NCBI GenBank assembly: GCA_023408815.1 | Contig: JAEYJO010000030.1 | Coordinates: forward strand, 1 to 64,000 | DNA: 64,000 bases | DNA from: Bacillota bacterium | GTDB taxonomy: Bacteria > Bacillota > Clostridia > Lachnospirales > Lachnospiraceae | Direction: 5' to 3' | Shown here: positions 8,576-17,479 of the stretch, piece after piece | How positions within the stretch are numbered: the stretch's first letter is position 1 | Layout of the letters: the number at the start of each line of letters is the position of its first letter | Notes under the pieces: generated by a model | The model's database searches: none | The model's input: only the letters and a program-made list of their open reading frames with translations | Told to the model about the DNA's origin: nothing | Position numbers and translations under genes: made by a program

Positions 8576-9907
8576 CTAACGGCGGGAGGGAACTTTAGGG
8601 ATACACATCCTTATTTTGAAGATTCTTTTTAGCTGATCTGTTTCTATGAATAGTAACCCGCCTAATGTTTCAATTGTCTCCTTCACAATTCGTAATCCAA
8701 AACCGTGATAATCCTTATTGTCTTTCGTAGTTTTCGGTTCACCGTTTTCCATTAACAGTTCACCGTTAAATGAATTGGCGACTTCAACAATAGCCCACTC
8801 CTTAGTTCCCCAGCTTATGACCTCAACAAACCGTTCCCGACCGGATACTTTATCACAGGCTTCTATGGCGTTATCTATTATATTTGAGAAAACATGGACA
8901 ATATCCAGCTCGGTCATTGAAATACTTTCAGGGAGATGAACATGTGCTGAAAAGCGGACACCTTTTTCTTCGCAGACGTTGGCCGCATCCTGTAATATGG
9001 CATCCAGCAATATATTATTGGAATAGGTTCTGTGAACAAGTACGTCCCGTTGCATCGTATCATGTATATCGTCCAATATCCGTGTGGCCTTTTCGTACTC
9101 CTGATTGCGCAGCATGGTTTTGACGGAAGTCATCAACTTCTCGTAATCATGCCGGAATATTCGATAACTTTCTGTAAATTTTCGATAGGATTGATAATGC
9201 CGCACTTGGCGGGATAGCTGTTCTTGCAGTTTGCGGGTGTGCAACTCATACTCAAGCAATTCGGATACTTTGGCCGTATGGCTAAAAACAAACATCAGCC
9301 ACACTTTACTTATAATACAGGAACCCAAATATAAGGAAGAAAGCCAGGTTTGCCTGATGTCATCATGGTATCGCGCGTCATTTATGAGCGTGAGAAATAA
9401 TAACTGAAAAAATAGATAAATGACTACAAATCTAAGTTGGACGCTGTTATTAAACAAGTACTTTGCTTTATTATCCGGCAGTATTACCCTACGGATGAAC
9501 AGGCTGACTAGTATGGAAAGGAATATAGCCAATACAAATATTGTATTATAATAAATATCATTAAGAAGAACGTTTTTTATGCTGATGTGCAAAATTATGG
9601 AATAAGTCGACATGATAATGCCTCGGCTGCTGTATAAGGAAAACATGTAGATGCTGCCTGCATATAAGATTTGCACCCAGTTCCCGCTAAACAACAGATA
9701 GAACGCAAACATCATAGAACCCATCATAAGATAGACGCCGAATCGATGTTCCAAAAACAAATAGGATAGTATGGTAACGCCAATATTAATACCAACTGCG
9801 AATATATAAAAAATCCAGTGTCGCCTCTTATGCGGAAAAATTGTTTTAAAATACAGAAGGATAAAGATATCGTATAAAATAAGTGAAGCAAGTCCTAATA
9901 ACTGCAT
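8576..9907 (-). CDS. AgrC-like GHKL sensor histidine kinase
   Basis: 443 residues. The first 210 residues hold about six hydrophobic membrane segments, with no large external domain, as in AgrC/FsrC/BlpH peptide-sensing kinases. A coiled coil (about 213-245) leads to the H box FRHDYEKLM with His253. The GHKL ATPase follows, with N box FSNIIDNAIEAC (340-351) and G box HGFGLRIVKE (401-410). It overlaps nothing and lies 24 bases after the LytTR regulator gene, its evident partner. No precursor-peptide gene is visible nearby, so the ligand is unknown. Confidence 0.9.
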   Translation of the reverse strand: MQLLGLASLILYDIFILLYFKTIFPHKRRHWIFYIFAVGINIGVTILSYLFLEHRFGVYLMMGSMMFAFYLLFSGNWVQILYAGSIYMFSLYSSRGIIMSTYSIILHISIKNVLLNDIYYNTIFVLAIFLSILVSLFIRRVILPDNKAKYLFNNSVQLRFVVIYLFFQLLFLTLINDARYHDDIRQTWLSSLYLGSCIISKVWLMFVFSHTAKVSELLEYELHTRKLQEQLSRQVRHYQSYRKFTESYRIFRHDYEKLMTSVKTMLRNQEYEKATRILDDIHDTMQRDVLVHRTYSNNILLDAILQDAANVCEEKGVRFSAHVHLPESISMTELDIVHVFSNIIDNAIEACDKVSGRERFVEVISWGTKEWAIVEVANSFNGELLMENGEPKTTKDNKDYHGFGLRIVKETIETLGGLLFIETDQLKRIFKIRMCIPKVPSRR

Positions 9908-9931
9908 ATGTTCTGTCTCCCCCCTTATTCA

Positions 9932-10669
9932 TTAGTAATCATGAATACTGGCTCGGTTGATATATTCTCGAAACGCCTGCCTGACTTGTTTCATGTATGT
10001 AACACCGATCGGAATTTCCACGCCTGTCTTTAAACCGAGACTGTTTTGTCCAAAATTTGCAATATAGCGCAGGTTTACAATGTATGAACGGTGGATACGG
10101 ACAAAGCCCTTATGGAGCAGCCGGCCCTCCAATTGCTCCATTGTTGAATAAAAGCTGACGGTTTCATTTTCATTGTAATGAACCGTCACGACCCGTTTCC
10201 AAATTTCAAAAAAAGATATTTCTTTGATCGGAATCACCTTTTGAACATTGCTTGATTCACAGACAAACATATCAATTTCCTTTTTTTGAGCCAAAATTAC
10301 GGCACGGAGAAAGACTTCTTCAAATCTTGCAGTGGAAGTTTTGTCTTTCACCAAATAATTAACCGGTGAAATATCGTAAGCATCGAACACATAATCTTCA
10401 CTTGTGGTCAGATAAATAATTTCCGACTTGCATCCCAGTTCCCTCAGTTTCTTACCGGTATCCATTCCGTTCAGCTTACCCATGAGTATATCAAGATAAA
10501 TGATATCCGCCTGATTCGGAGAATCGAACAGATGAAACAGCAATCCCTCGCCGCTGTCGAAAGATGAAATTATAACATCTACATTGTTTTTCTTCGCTAT
10601 TTTTTTAAGCAGCCGGGCATATTGATTAACGGTTTCCTGATTGTCATCACATAGATATATTGTCAACAT
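9932..10669 (-). CDS. LytTR-family response regulator (AgrA/ComE-like)
   Basis: 245 residues. The receiver domain has the acidic pair Asp8-Asp9, phospho-acceptor Asp60 (IIYLDILMGKLNGMD) and a conserved Lys near 108. The C-terminal LytTR domain (about 140-240) contains FVRIHRSYIVNLRYI, the usual DNA-contacting strand region. It is first in a two-gene operon with the AgrC-like kinase. Unlike classic agr loci there is no agrB or agrD in the window, so the pair may respond to a distantly encoded peptide or a host cue. Confidence 0.92.
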   Translation of the reverse strand: MLTIYLCDDNQETVNQYARLLKKIAKKNNVDVIISSFDSGEGLLFHLFDSPNQADIIYLDILMGKLNGMDTGKKLRELGCKSEIIYLTTSEDYVFDAYDISPVNYLVKDKTSTARFEEVFLRAVILAQKKEIDMFVCESSNVQKVIPIKEISFFEIWKRVVTVHYNENETVSFYSTMEQLEGRLLHKGFVRIHRSYIVNLRYIANFGQNSLGLKTGVEIPIGVTYMKQVRQAFREYINRASIHDY

Positions 10670-11170
10670 AATGATTCACCTGCCTTTCCCATCGTTCTTT
10701 TTCAAGGTAAATATTGTACACTCCAATTTTCCATAAATTTTAAAATAGGAAGAAATTTTCTTTTATTCAAGAACAAAAAATATATAAGAAACATAACACA
10801 TTATATACACTGAATCAAATATAGTTATAGTTTTAATGATTATTATTTAAACTATACCAAATGTTGCGGTTAACTTTTGAAAAAAGCTTTGCGAAAGCTG
10901 GTTTAAACGGCTTCCTATAAGTTAGAAATAGGTTTGTACAAAAGAGATATTTTGTGATAGAATATTCAATAGATTTTATACCCACATGATCAGGAAATAC
11001 TTATGTTGTCAGGTGCATAAATGTAGGGCATGAAAATCACAGTAATATCACAATTATGTTTTATAATCATCATCAATACCATTCGGCGTAATGCGGTGGT
11101 ATCCTTTTTATATGTGATATTAGCATTTTGGGAAGCAATATATAATGTAAAAATGAGGAGGAACTCTCAA
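10670..11170. promoter_or_regulatory. Divergent intergenic region with a plus-strand promoter
   Basis: About 500 AT-rich bases between the divergent response regulator and foldase genes. On the plus strand TTGTAC (10934-10939), 18 bases, TAGAAT (10958-10963) is a reasonable sigma-A promoter for the foldase; GAGGAGG precedes its ATG. A short AGCTTT-GCG-AAAGCT palindrome at 10885-10899 has a T run on the minus-strand side. No clear LytTR direct repeat was identified. I see no gene here. Confidence 0.5.
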
Positions 11171-12475
11171 ATGGCGAAGAATAAGGAGCCACAGAAGGAT
11201 GTTGAACAGAAGGTAAAGACAAAATACGAACGTAAAATGGAAGAAAGAAAGAAACAAGAGATAAAGGACAAGCGCAAGACCAGGATCATGCAGGTAGGTG
11301 CAATCGTTATCGGTGTCGGTATCATTGCGGCGATTGCAGGCTCTATTGTTATTTCTACAGTGGATAAGCATAATGCGATTAACTCTCCTTATGTGACGAT
11401 AGGAAGCTATGAAATCACGGAGCCGGAATATAATTATTATTACAGTGCTACGGTCAATAACTATGTTTTTACTTATTCTCCTATTCTTTCTTATATTGGC
11501 TTGGATACCTCGGTAGATTTTGATGAGCAGCAATATTCGGATAATCTGACATGGAAGGATTTGTTCGACCAGATGACGGTGGAACAGATTAAGCAGACTA
11601 AGGCGTTGCTGGATGATGCTGCAGCCCATGAGTTTACCCATGATACTACTGAAGAATACGCTAACATATTGAGCTCCTTTAGCTCTAGTGCAGAATCCCA
11701 GAGTTTATCGCTCAGTGACTTCTATACTACCAGCTACGGACCTTACGCTACGGAAAAAAGATTAGAGCCTTATATCAAGGATAACATTTTGGCGGAAGCA
11801 TATTATAATGAGCTCCTGAGCCAGAACGTACCTACGGATCAGGAAATAAAGGATTATTATGCAGAGCATACACAGGAGTATGATAAGGTAGATTACAAAA
11901 GTTTTATCGTTAAAGCTGATATCGCAGAGGATGCTACGGATGAGGATATCGAAAGGGCGATGTTAGAAGCGAAGAAAAAAGCGGATGCGATGATGGAAGC
12001 CCGTCAGGCAGGCGAAGACTTTAAGGCACTGGCTTTGGAGAATGCGGCTGAGGAGGATAAGGAAACCTATCAGGATACGGAGACGGATGCAACTCTTAAC
12101 GAGGGCAGGGTTTATAGCGGTATAGTGAGCACCATATCCGGGTGGCTTTTTGATGAAGGAAGAGCGGAAGGCGATGTTACTGTTTTGGAGGATACTACAG
12201 ACCATCAATATTATGTTCTGGAGTTTATTAACAGGTATTATGATGATGCTACAGATTCAACTATCTCCGATACGATTTCCGCAGAGAGAGTAGCCCAGTA
12301 TATTACCGGGCTTGAGGAAAGTTACGCCGTGACGGATAACAAAGGCGATCTGAAATATCTTACCGTAGATCTGAGCGCAGAAACGACGGAAGATGCAGCC
12401 ACCGCCGAAGATACAACTGGGGCTGAAGATACTACTGCTGGCGAAGACGCCACGGAAGCGGATACGGCGGAATAA
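11171..12475 (+). CDS. Membrane-anchored PrsA/SurA-like foldase
   Basis: 434 residues from the ATG at 11171 (GAGGAGG upstream; the in-frame ATG at 11030 has no ribosome site). A strongly charged cytoplasmic N-terminus is followed by one membrane helix (about 43-65, VGAIVIGVGIIAAIAGSIVI). A large external domain resembles the helical chaperone part of SurA/PrsA (YVTIGSYEITEPEYNYYY). A PpiC-like region follows, but the usual parvulin HIL motif is not obvious (VDYKSFIV instead), so it may be a chaperone without isomerase activity. The tail is a run of Thr/Ala/Glu/Asp repeats such as AEDTTGAEDTTAGEDAT. It likely assists folding of secreted proteins. Confidence 0.7.
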   Translation: MAKNKEPQKDVEQKVKTKYERKMEERKKQEIKDKRKTRIMQVGAIVIGVGIIAAIAGSIVISTVDKHNAINSPYVTIGSYEITEPEYNYYYSATVNNYVFTYSPILSYIGLDTSVDFDEQQYSDNLTWKDLFDQMTVEQIKQTKALLDDAAAHEFTHDTTEEYANILSSFSSSAESQSLSLSDFYTTSYGPYATEKRLEPYIKDNILAEAYYNELLSQNVPTDQEIKDYYAEHTQEYDKVDYKSFIVKADIAEDATDEDIERAMLEAKKKADAMMEARQAGEDFKALALENAAEEDKETYQDTETDATLNEGRVYSGIVSTISGWLFDEGRAEGDVTVLEDTTDHQYYVLEFINRYYDDATDSTISDTISAERVAQYITGLEESYAVTDNKGDLKYLTVDLSAETTEDAATAEDTTGAEDTTAGEDATEADTAE

Positions 12476-12518
12476 ACAATGAGCCGTATGCTCCTCGATT
12501 TGCCACTATATTAAAAAT

Positions 12519-12558
12519 AAAATCCTGCGAGGGCTTTGAGCTTTCCCGCAGGATTTTT
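12519..12558 (+). terminator. Rho-independent terminator of the foldase gene
   Basis: AATCCTGCG / CGCAGGATT stem with an AGGGC...GCTTTCC upper part, followed by a T6 run. It also has an A run on the other side and may serve both strands, since the next gene converges. Confidence 0.85.
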
Positions 12559-12601
12559 TGTTATTTACAGGAATGCAGATTTTGAAAAAACGCATATACC
12601 C

Positions 12602-13420
12602 TTATAAAAGAACGGGCTCGGATTCCTCCAGCATTCTTTTGACCTTTTCGAGATGAAGCCCTTCCAATTCTTTTCCGGCACGATTGAGCATTAAAAAATA
12701 CTTTAATATGTCCTTTGCCTGTGCTTCTTCGGCAATAGCCATACGGATAGGATGGTTCTTGAATATCCGCTTATCCATCCAGCTTAAGTTATTGTAAGAT
12801 TTTCCTTTATATTCGAATTTATTTTCATAGTAATCGATGAGCGCGTTAAGACGCTGCTTACCGTCGATGATTTCATAATCCGCATTCCGCTTAAGACGTT
12901 CCTCCTTAGGAAGGTGATTTAAAGCGATCTTGCCCAAATCGATATTGTGGAAAATACTGTCGATGAGAAGTTCCTTGTCTTTCTGCTCCCAGACATCCTC
13001 CCTCTGGTAATCAGACTTCGTATCGATGCCAAAATAATAATTCAGATGAAGGAGACTTTCTAAAGAAGAGTTCTGGAAAGTCAGCTTGGAAATCTGATTG
13101 TTGGCGAAGCTCGTATTTTCATGTGAAACGGGCCTTATATCCATCCATGGCGCAACCCTGTATATTTGGTATGTATATGGATGTCCGTAATTGTTACTGA
13201 TCGCTTTGCCGGTAAGACCATATACCTTTCCGTTATATAACACTTCCTTGATGACGCAGTTTTTCAGGCTTCCGTATACCACCTCTTGTCCTACGGTAAA
13301 ATAATAGGTGGGCTCATTTAAGTATTGCAGAGTCTTTTCTATCGACAAAATACCCTGCTGCCTTTCGTGTGCCAGCCTTTCCTTTAATGTTTGTTTTTTT
13401 GTTTTATTATTTTCAGACAT
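12602..13420 (-). CDS. DUF262 (GmrSD-N/ParB-like) protein
   Basis: 272 residues. The N-terminal 100 residues are mostly beta-strand (YYFTVGQEVVYGSLKNCVIKEVLYNGKVYGL). A DUF262 domain follows, with its signature YQREDVWEQKDKELLIDSI and the nucleotide-binding-type IIDGKQRLNALIDYY. In type IV restriction enzymes (GmrSD) and in BrxU this fold hydrolyses NTP and is fused to an HNH nuclease (DUF1524). No HNH motif is present here and no partner nuclease lies adjacent, so it is a stand-alone DUF262 with an unrelated N-terminal module. A role in defence is possible but unproven. Confidence 0.75.
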   Translation of the reverse strand: MSENNKTKKQTLKERLAHERQQGILSIEKTLQYLNEPTYYFTVGQEVVYGSLKNCVIKEVLYNGKVYGLTGKAISNNYGHPYTYQIYRVAPWMDIRPVSHENTSFANNQISKLTFQNSSLESLLHLNYYFGIDTKSDYQREDVWEQKDKELLIDSIFHNIDLGKIALNHLPKEERLKRNADYEIIDGKQRLNALIDYYENKFEYKGKSYNNLSWMDKRIFKNHPIRMAIAEEAQAKDILKYFLMLNRAGKELEGLHLEKVKRMLEESEPVLL

Positions 13421-13739
13421 TACATACCTCTTATAAAGTTTCTCTATGATCCCTTTATTCCTTGTATTCGGATAACAGCTATTTTGTATTGTGTCTAATT
13501 CGGTCTATTATATACATATTCGGAACCTTGCTTTTTTATGCGAAAAATATTAAAAAACGGCAAAAAAGCATTATATTTTATCTTATTCAATACATAAAAT
13601 AATGTCGACATAAGCTATAACAGGTTAGCGAACGATTATATAGATTACATACAAATTTGGGGTAGTATCGTGAAAATATCAATGATATGGCAGATATCCC
13701 AGAAAATGAGCAGAATGCAGAAAAAAGTAAAAAATAAAG
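13421..13739. other. AT-rich intergenic stretch, no gene seen
   Basis: About 320 bases between the DUF262 start and the glnK terminator. The DUF262 promoter must lie here on the minus strand. I see no further ORF, repeat or structured RNA that I could support. Confidence 0.5.
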
Positions 13740-13770
13740 AGGGAGCACCGCGCCAAAGCGAGTGCTCCCT
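13740..13770 (-). terminator. Terminator of the amt-glnK operon
   Basis: Perfect 9-bp stem AGGGAGCAC / GTGCTCCCT (13740-13748, 13762-13770) followed on the minus strand by TCTTTATTTTTT. Confidence 0.9.
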
Positions 13771-13781
13771 TACTTGTTTTA

Positions 13782-14144
13782 TTAAATAACACCTTGAACA
13801 GCGTCATATCCCATTTCCTTCGTCCGGATTTTCAGGGCGTTGCGTATCTCGTAGGTAAAAATCTTACCGTCGCCCACTTCTCCGGTGTAAGCGGCCTTCT
13901 GAATTGCGTCGATTACCTTCTTTTCCCATTCCTCGGAGGAGACAACGATTTCAAATTTAACCTTAGGCTGCATGAGAATGTCGATTTCCGTACCGCGGAC
14001 GACTTCGGTATAACCTCTCTGAACACCGCAGCCGATGACCTGAGAGACAGTAATTCCGTTTACCTCAATAGCGTTTAACGCGTCTTTTACGTCCTCAATT
14101 TTTTCTTCACGTACGATAGCTTCTACTTTTATAATCATAGTCAC
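13782..14144 (-). CDS. glnK: P-II nitrogen regulatory protein GlnK
   Basis: 120 residues. PII trimers bind ATP/ADP and 2-oxoglutarate and plug the adjacent ammonium channel through the T-loop. Family marks are IKVEAIVREEKIEDVKDAL, the T-loop GCGVQRGYTEVVRGTEID, PKVKFEIVV, and YTGEVGDGKIF. Alignment by eye to E. coli GlnB shows Tyr51, the uridylylation site, replaced by Ile (RGTEI instead of RGAEY), so GlnD-type control is not expected. It lies 12 bases downstream of amt and is clearly co-transcribed with it. Confidence 0.95.
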   Translation of the reverse strand: MTMIIKVEAIVREEKIEDVKDALNAIEVNGITVSQVIGCGVQRGYTEVVRGTEIDILMQPKVKFEIVVSSEEWEKKVIDAIQKAAYTGEVGDGKIFTYEIRNALKIRTKEMGYDAVQGVI

Positions 14145-14156
14145 ATTCCCTCCTTT

Positions 14157-15401
14157 TTAATCCCAACCGTTGAAGGATGGATAAGCATTTTCACCATGTT
14201 GACCAATATCAAGACCAAGTTTTTCTTCTTTGTCTTCTACGCGGAGAGGTGTAAATAACTTAACGATAGCTGCACAGATGAAAGTACCCACAACTGCAAG
14301 GGCGATGGAAACTGCAATGCCGGCCAGCTGTGCTAAAAACAGCCTTGTTTCACCGAATACCAGACCGTCCCATTGAGCTACGCCGTTAATAGAACTTTGA
14401 GCGAACAAGCCGGTAGCAATACCTCCCCAAATACCGCCGATTCCATGGCAGCCGAAAGCGTCGAGGGAATCGTCAATTTTGAGTTTACCCTTAATAAAGG
14501 TAATTCCAAAGTAGCAGATAGGGCTTACGAGAGCGCCGATGATAAAGGAGGCCCAAATCGGTACAAAGCCTGCGCCGGGAGTAATCGCTACGAGCCCGAT
14601 TACCAAACCGGTAGAAGCGCCTACTAAGGTAGGTTTTCCTTCTTTTATTATATCAATGAGCATCCAGGTAAGCAATGCCGAAGCCGCAGAAATTGCAGTT
14701 GTCATAAATGCGTGTGCCGCCAGACCATCGGCTTTTAAAGCGCTTCCGGCATTGAAGCCGAACCATCCGAACCAAAGTAGGGATGCGCCTAAAGCAACGA
14801 AAGGAATGTTGTGGATGCGGTAAGAAACGTTTATGAACCCTTTTCTGCTGCCGACAATATAAGCTAACAGCAGTGCACTGACACCTGAGCTTATATGAAC
14901 AACATTACCGCCTGCAAAGTCCACGGAACCGATAGAAGCCAGAAAGCCGTCCTGTCCCCATACCATATGAGCCAACGGATAATATACCACTACAGACCAG
15001 AGCGCGACGAATAGGAACAAAGCCTTAAAGCGCATACGTCCAACGACAGCACCCGTGATCAGAGCGGGGGTTATCATTGCGAACATCATCTGGAATGCCG
15101 TAAATACATAGTGCGGAATCGAATCGGCATAAGGGCCGGGCTCCATTCCCACACCGTTCAAAGCAAAATAACGAAAATCGCCGATTATTCCTAAGTGATT
15201 GCCGCCAAAGGCCAGTGAATAACCGAATAAACACCACATAACAACTGAAAGACCCATTACAGAAACACAAGCCATCATAGTATTAACTACATTTTTACGA
15301 CGCACGAGTCCTCCATAGAAGAAAGCGAGACCGGGGGTCATAAGAAATACAAAGGCTGTACAAATCAACATAAAACTAGTGTCGCCAGAATTCATTTTCA
15401 A
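14157..15401 (-). CDS. amt: Ammonium transporter, Amt family
   Basis: 414 residues with about eleven membrane segments. It conducts ammonium through a trimeric channel. The twin pore histidines are present: His169 in GGNVVHISSG and His319 in AFGCHGIGGIWGG. The cytoplasmic tail ends with the Amt signature GLDIGQHGENAYP, the docking region for GlnK. The AGGAGG ribosome site is strong. The gene is first in an operon with glnK and is expressed from its own promoter at 15498-15526 through a leader containing a terminator-like hairpin (15450-15485). Confidence 0.96.
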   Translation of the reverse strand: MKMNSGDTSFMLICTAFVFLMTPGLAFFYGGLVRRKNVVNTMMACVSVMGLSVVMWCLFGYSLAFGGNHLGIIGDFRYFALNGVGMEPGPYADSIPHYVFTAFQMMFAMITPALITGAVVGRMRFKALFLFVALWSVVVYYPLAHMVWGQDGFLASIGSVDFAGGNVVHISSGVSALLLAYIVGSRKGFINVSYRIHNIPFVALGASLLWFGWFGFNAGSALKADGLAAHAFMTTAISAASALLTWMLIDIIKEGKPTLVGASTGLVIGLVAITPGAGFVPIWASFIIGALVSPICYFGITFIKGKLKIDDSLDAFGCHGIGGIWGGIATGLFAQSSINGVAQWDGLVFGETRLFLAQLAGIAVSIALAVVGTFICAAIVKLFTPLRVEDKEEKLGLDIGQHGENAYPSFNGWD

Positions 15402-15449
15402 ATCCTCCTCTTTTATTTAATTAGTCAGACCTTTTACGCGTAAATAAAA

Positions 15450-15485
15450 AAGAAGTCCGTAAGTAATAAACCCACTGGACTTCTT
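15450..15485 (-). terminator. Terminator-like hairpin in the amt leader (possible attenuator)
   Basis: AAGAAGTCC / GGACTTCTT (15450-15458, 15477-15485) forms a 9-bp stem with an 18-base loop. On the minus strand it is followed by TTTTTATTT. It begins only about 6-10 bases after the predicted transcription start and lies upstream of the amt start codon, so full transcription of the operon must read through it. Confidence 0.7.
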
Positions 15486-15497
15486 TGTCTAGACGTG

Positions 15498-15526
15498 ATT
15501 ATAGCATACGTATTTTCTCATAGCAA
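15498..15526 (-). promoter_or_regulatory. amt promoter
   Basis: On the minus strand TTGCTA (15521-15526), 17 bases, TATAAT (15498-15503): a strong sigma-A match. Start expected near 15491. Confidence 0.75.
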
Positions 15527-15545
15527 GAAAAATTTGAAAAAATTT

Positions 15546-15597
15546 AAAACCCCCATCTGATTTATGTACCATAATGTGTATCAGATGAGGGGGTTTT
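15546..15597. terminator. Terminator after the Amt-PII gene, bidirectional
   Basis: Long stem AAAACCCCCATCTGAT / ATCAGATG(A)GGGGGTTTT. The minus-strand side continues TTTTAAATTTTTT. It insulates the fusion gene from the amt promoter just beyond. Confidence 0.9.
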
Positions 15598-15641
15598 ATA
15601 AGGAAAATAAATTACTTTATTACAAAAATTATTAGTAAATA

Positions 15642-17375
15642 TTATTCGGCTGCATCCTGAAGCGCTTCATAGCCTTGCTCTCCGGTTCGTACCTTTATAA
15701 CATTCTCAACATTATATACAAAAATCTTACCATCACCGAAATTGCCGGTATAAAGAGTTTTTCTTGCTGTATTGACAACATCTGCAACAGGAACCTTGCT
15801 TACGATAACTTCAACCTTAACCTTTGGAAGTAATATCATGTCTACATCAACACCACGGTATTTGGCCCTTCCCTTTTGAGCACCACAGCCAAGCACCTGT
15901 GTGACAGTAATACCTGTAACACCTATTTCATTAAGTGCTTCTTTAAGCTCTTCGAACTTGTTTTGCTTGCAAATAATTGATATTTTGGAAAGTTTAATAT
16001 CACTCGCGATAGGCTCTGCCTCCGTCATTACCTGTACGGGCACCGCATTATCTACAGAAGCCTTATCTACGGAAGTTACTGTACCGTTAAAATCGGCAAC
16101 TGATACAGCCGGCATAAAGTCGGCATATGCTGCTGCAAGGCCATGCTCCGTACTGTCAAGGCCATGAATCTCCTCCTCGGCTGATACTCTGAGGCCATTT
16201 GTTTTCTTTATAACAAAAAATACTATAATCATTAGAACTGCGGTCCAGAGAACGATGGAGCCAATACCAAGCATCTGAATACCAAGCTGCTTAAATCCGC
16301 CGCCGTAGAACAGCCCCTTCGTTAAACCTGCCTCATTTTCATATATATTAAATAAACCAACTGCAATAGTACCCCAGATGCCGTTAACCATATGTACGCC
16401 GACTGCACCTACAGGGTCATCAATATGGAACTTAAGATCGAGCAGTTCTACTGCTACTACTACTAAAATACCTGCAACGAGGCCGATGATCGCCGCTCCA
16501 AGTGCATCTACATTTGCACAACCGGCCGTAATCGCAACAAGACCGGCCAATGAGCCGTTAAGGGACATTGAAACATCCGGTTTACCATTTTTAAACCATG
16601 TAAAGAACATTGTTGCACAGGTTGCTACCGTCGCGGCAATAGTTGTTGTTCCAAAAATCTGTGCAAGCTGAAGGTTATTTGACGCAGCCGCACCGTTAAA
16701 TCCATACCAGCCAAACCAGAGAATAAATACACCAAGCGCACCAAGAGTTATTGAATGTCCTGGTATTGCGTGAACTTTAATTTTTCCGTTTTTATCCTTT
16801 GAATATTTACCTAATCTTGCGCCAAGAAAAGCTGCACCGATAAGCGCTGAAAGGCCGCCTACCGTATGAATAGCTGCTGAACCTGCGAAATCAACAAAGT
16901 TCAGTTTGTATAGCCAGCCATCTGCATTCCATACCCAGCCTGCCTCAATAGGATACACCGTCGCACTGATAACGGCACTGTAAATTAAATAGGAACTAAA
17001 TTTCGTTCTCTCTGCCATAGCGCCTGAAACTATTGTTGCTGCCGTAGCACAAAAAACTAAATTAAATATAAAATTGCCCCACTCAAAATTACCAAAATTA
17101 GAAAAAATATCGAATGATAATTTGCCGATAAAACCATTAGACTCACCGCACATAAGTGAATATCCGATAGGAACAAATACCATAGTACCTATACAGAAAT
17201 CCATAAGATTTTTCATAATGATATTACCTACATTTTTTGCTCTTGTAAAACCTGATTCCAGCATTGCGAAGCCACATTGCATAAAAAATACAAGTGCGGC
17301 ACCGATAAGGAACCAGACTCCTGTAGAACCAAACATTATACCTGATTCATAAAATAATTCTGTAAAATTTTCCAT
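15642..17375 (-). CDS. Ammonium transporter fused to a C-terminal P-II domain
   Basis: 577 residues in one unbroken frame. Residues 1-411 form a complete Amt channel with twin histidines His170 (SAAIHTVGG) and His328 (VGVHMVNGIWG), and the Amt tail signature IHGLDSTEHG (403-411). A Ala/Val/Asp-rich linker (about 412-460) joins a complete PII domain (461-577) with GITVTQVLGCGAQKG, PKVKVEVIV and YTGNFGDGKIF. The T-loop is one residue shorter than usual and has Val where Tyr51 would be. The covalent tether fixes one PII per channel subunit, so it may act as a self-gating or sensing transporter. It has its own promoter and leader hairpin. Confidence 0.93.
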   Translation of the reverse strand: MENFTELFYESGIMFGSTGVWFLIGAALVFFMQCGFAMLESGFTRAKNVGNIIMKNLMDFCIGTMVFVPIGYSLMCGESNGFIGKLSFDIFSNFGNFEWGNFIFNLVFCATAATIVSGAMAERTKFSSYLIYSAVISATVYPIEAGWVWNADGWLYKLNFVDFAGSAAIHTVGGLSALIGAAFLGARLGKYSKDKNGKIKVHAIPGHSITLGALGVFILWFGWYGFNGAAASNNLQLAQIFGTTTIAATVATCATMFFTWFKNGKPDVSMSLNGSLAGLVAITAGCANVDALGAAIIGLVAGILVVVAVELLDLKFHIDDPVGAVGVHMVNGIWGTIAVGLFNIYENEAGLTKGLFYGGGFKQLGIQMLGIGSIVLWTAVLMIIVFFVIKKTNGLRVSAEEEIHGLDSTEHGLAAAYADFMPAVSVADFNGTVTSVDKASVDNAVPVQVMTEAEPIASDIKLSKISIICKQNKFEELKEALNEIGVTGITVTQVLGCGAQKGRAKYRGVDVDMILLPKVKVEVIVSKVPVADVVNTARKTLYTGNFGDGKIFVYNVENVIKVRTGEQGYEALQDAAE

Positions 17376-17436
17376 ATAAACCTCCTTCTGCCCTAAGTTG
17401 GCATTTCCCCTCAGCGTTTTATATTGGCAACAAAAA

Positions 17437-17465
17437 AGGCGCTTTAGAAAAAATCTAAAGCACCT
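17437..17465 (-). terminator. Terminator-like hairpin in the Amt-PII leader (possible attenuator)
   Basis: AGGTGCTTTAGA / TCTAAAGCGCCT on the minus strand, 12-bp stem with one mismatch-type wobble and a T5 loop, followed by TTTTTTG. It starts about 8-10 bases after the predicted start, as in the amt leader. Confidence 0.75.
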
Positions 17466-17479
17466 TCGCTGCTATTTGC

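Noticed and set aside
10885..10899. AGCTTT-GCG-AAAGCT palindrome as terminator or operator
   Set aside because: Only six base pairs, in very AT-rich DNA; too weak to call a separate feature.
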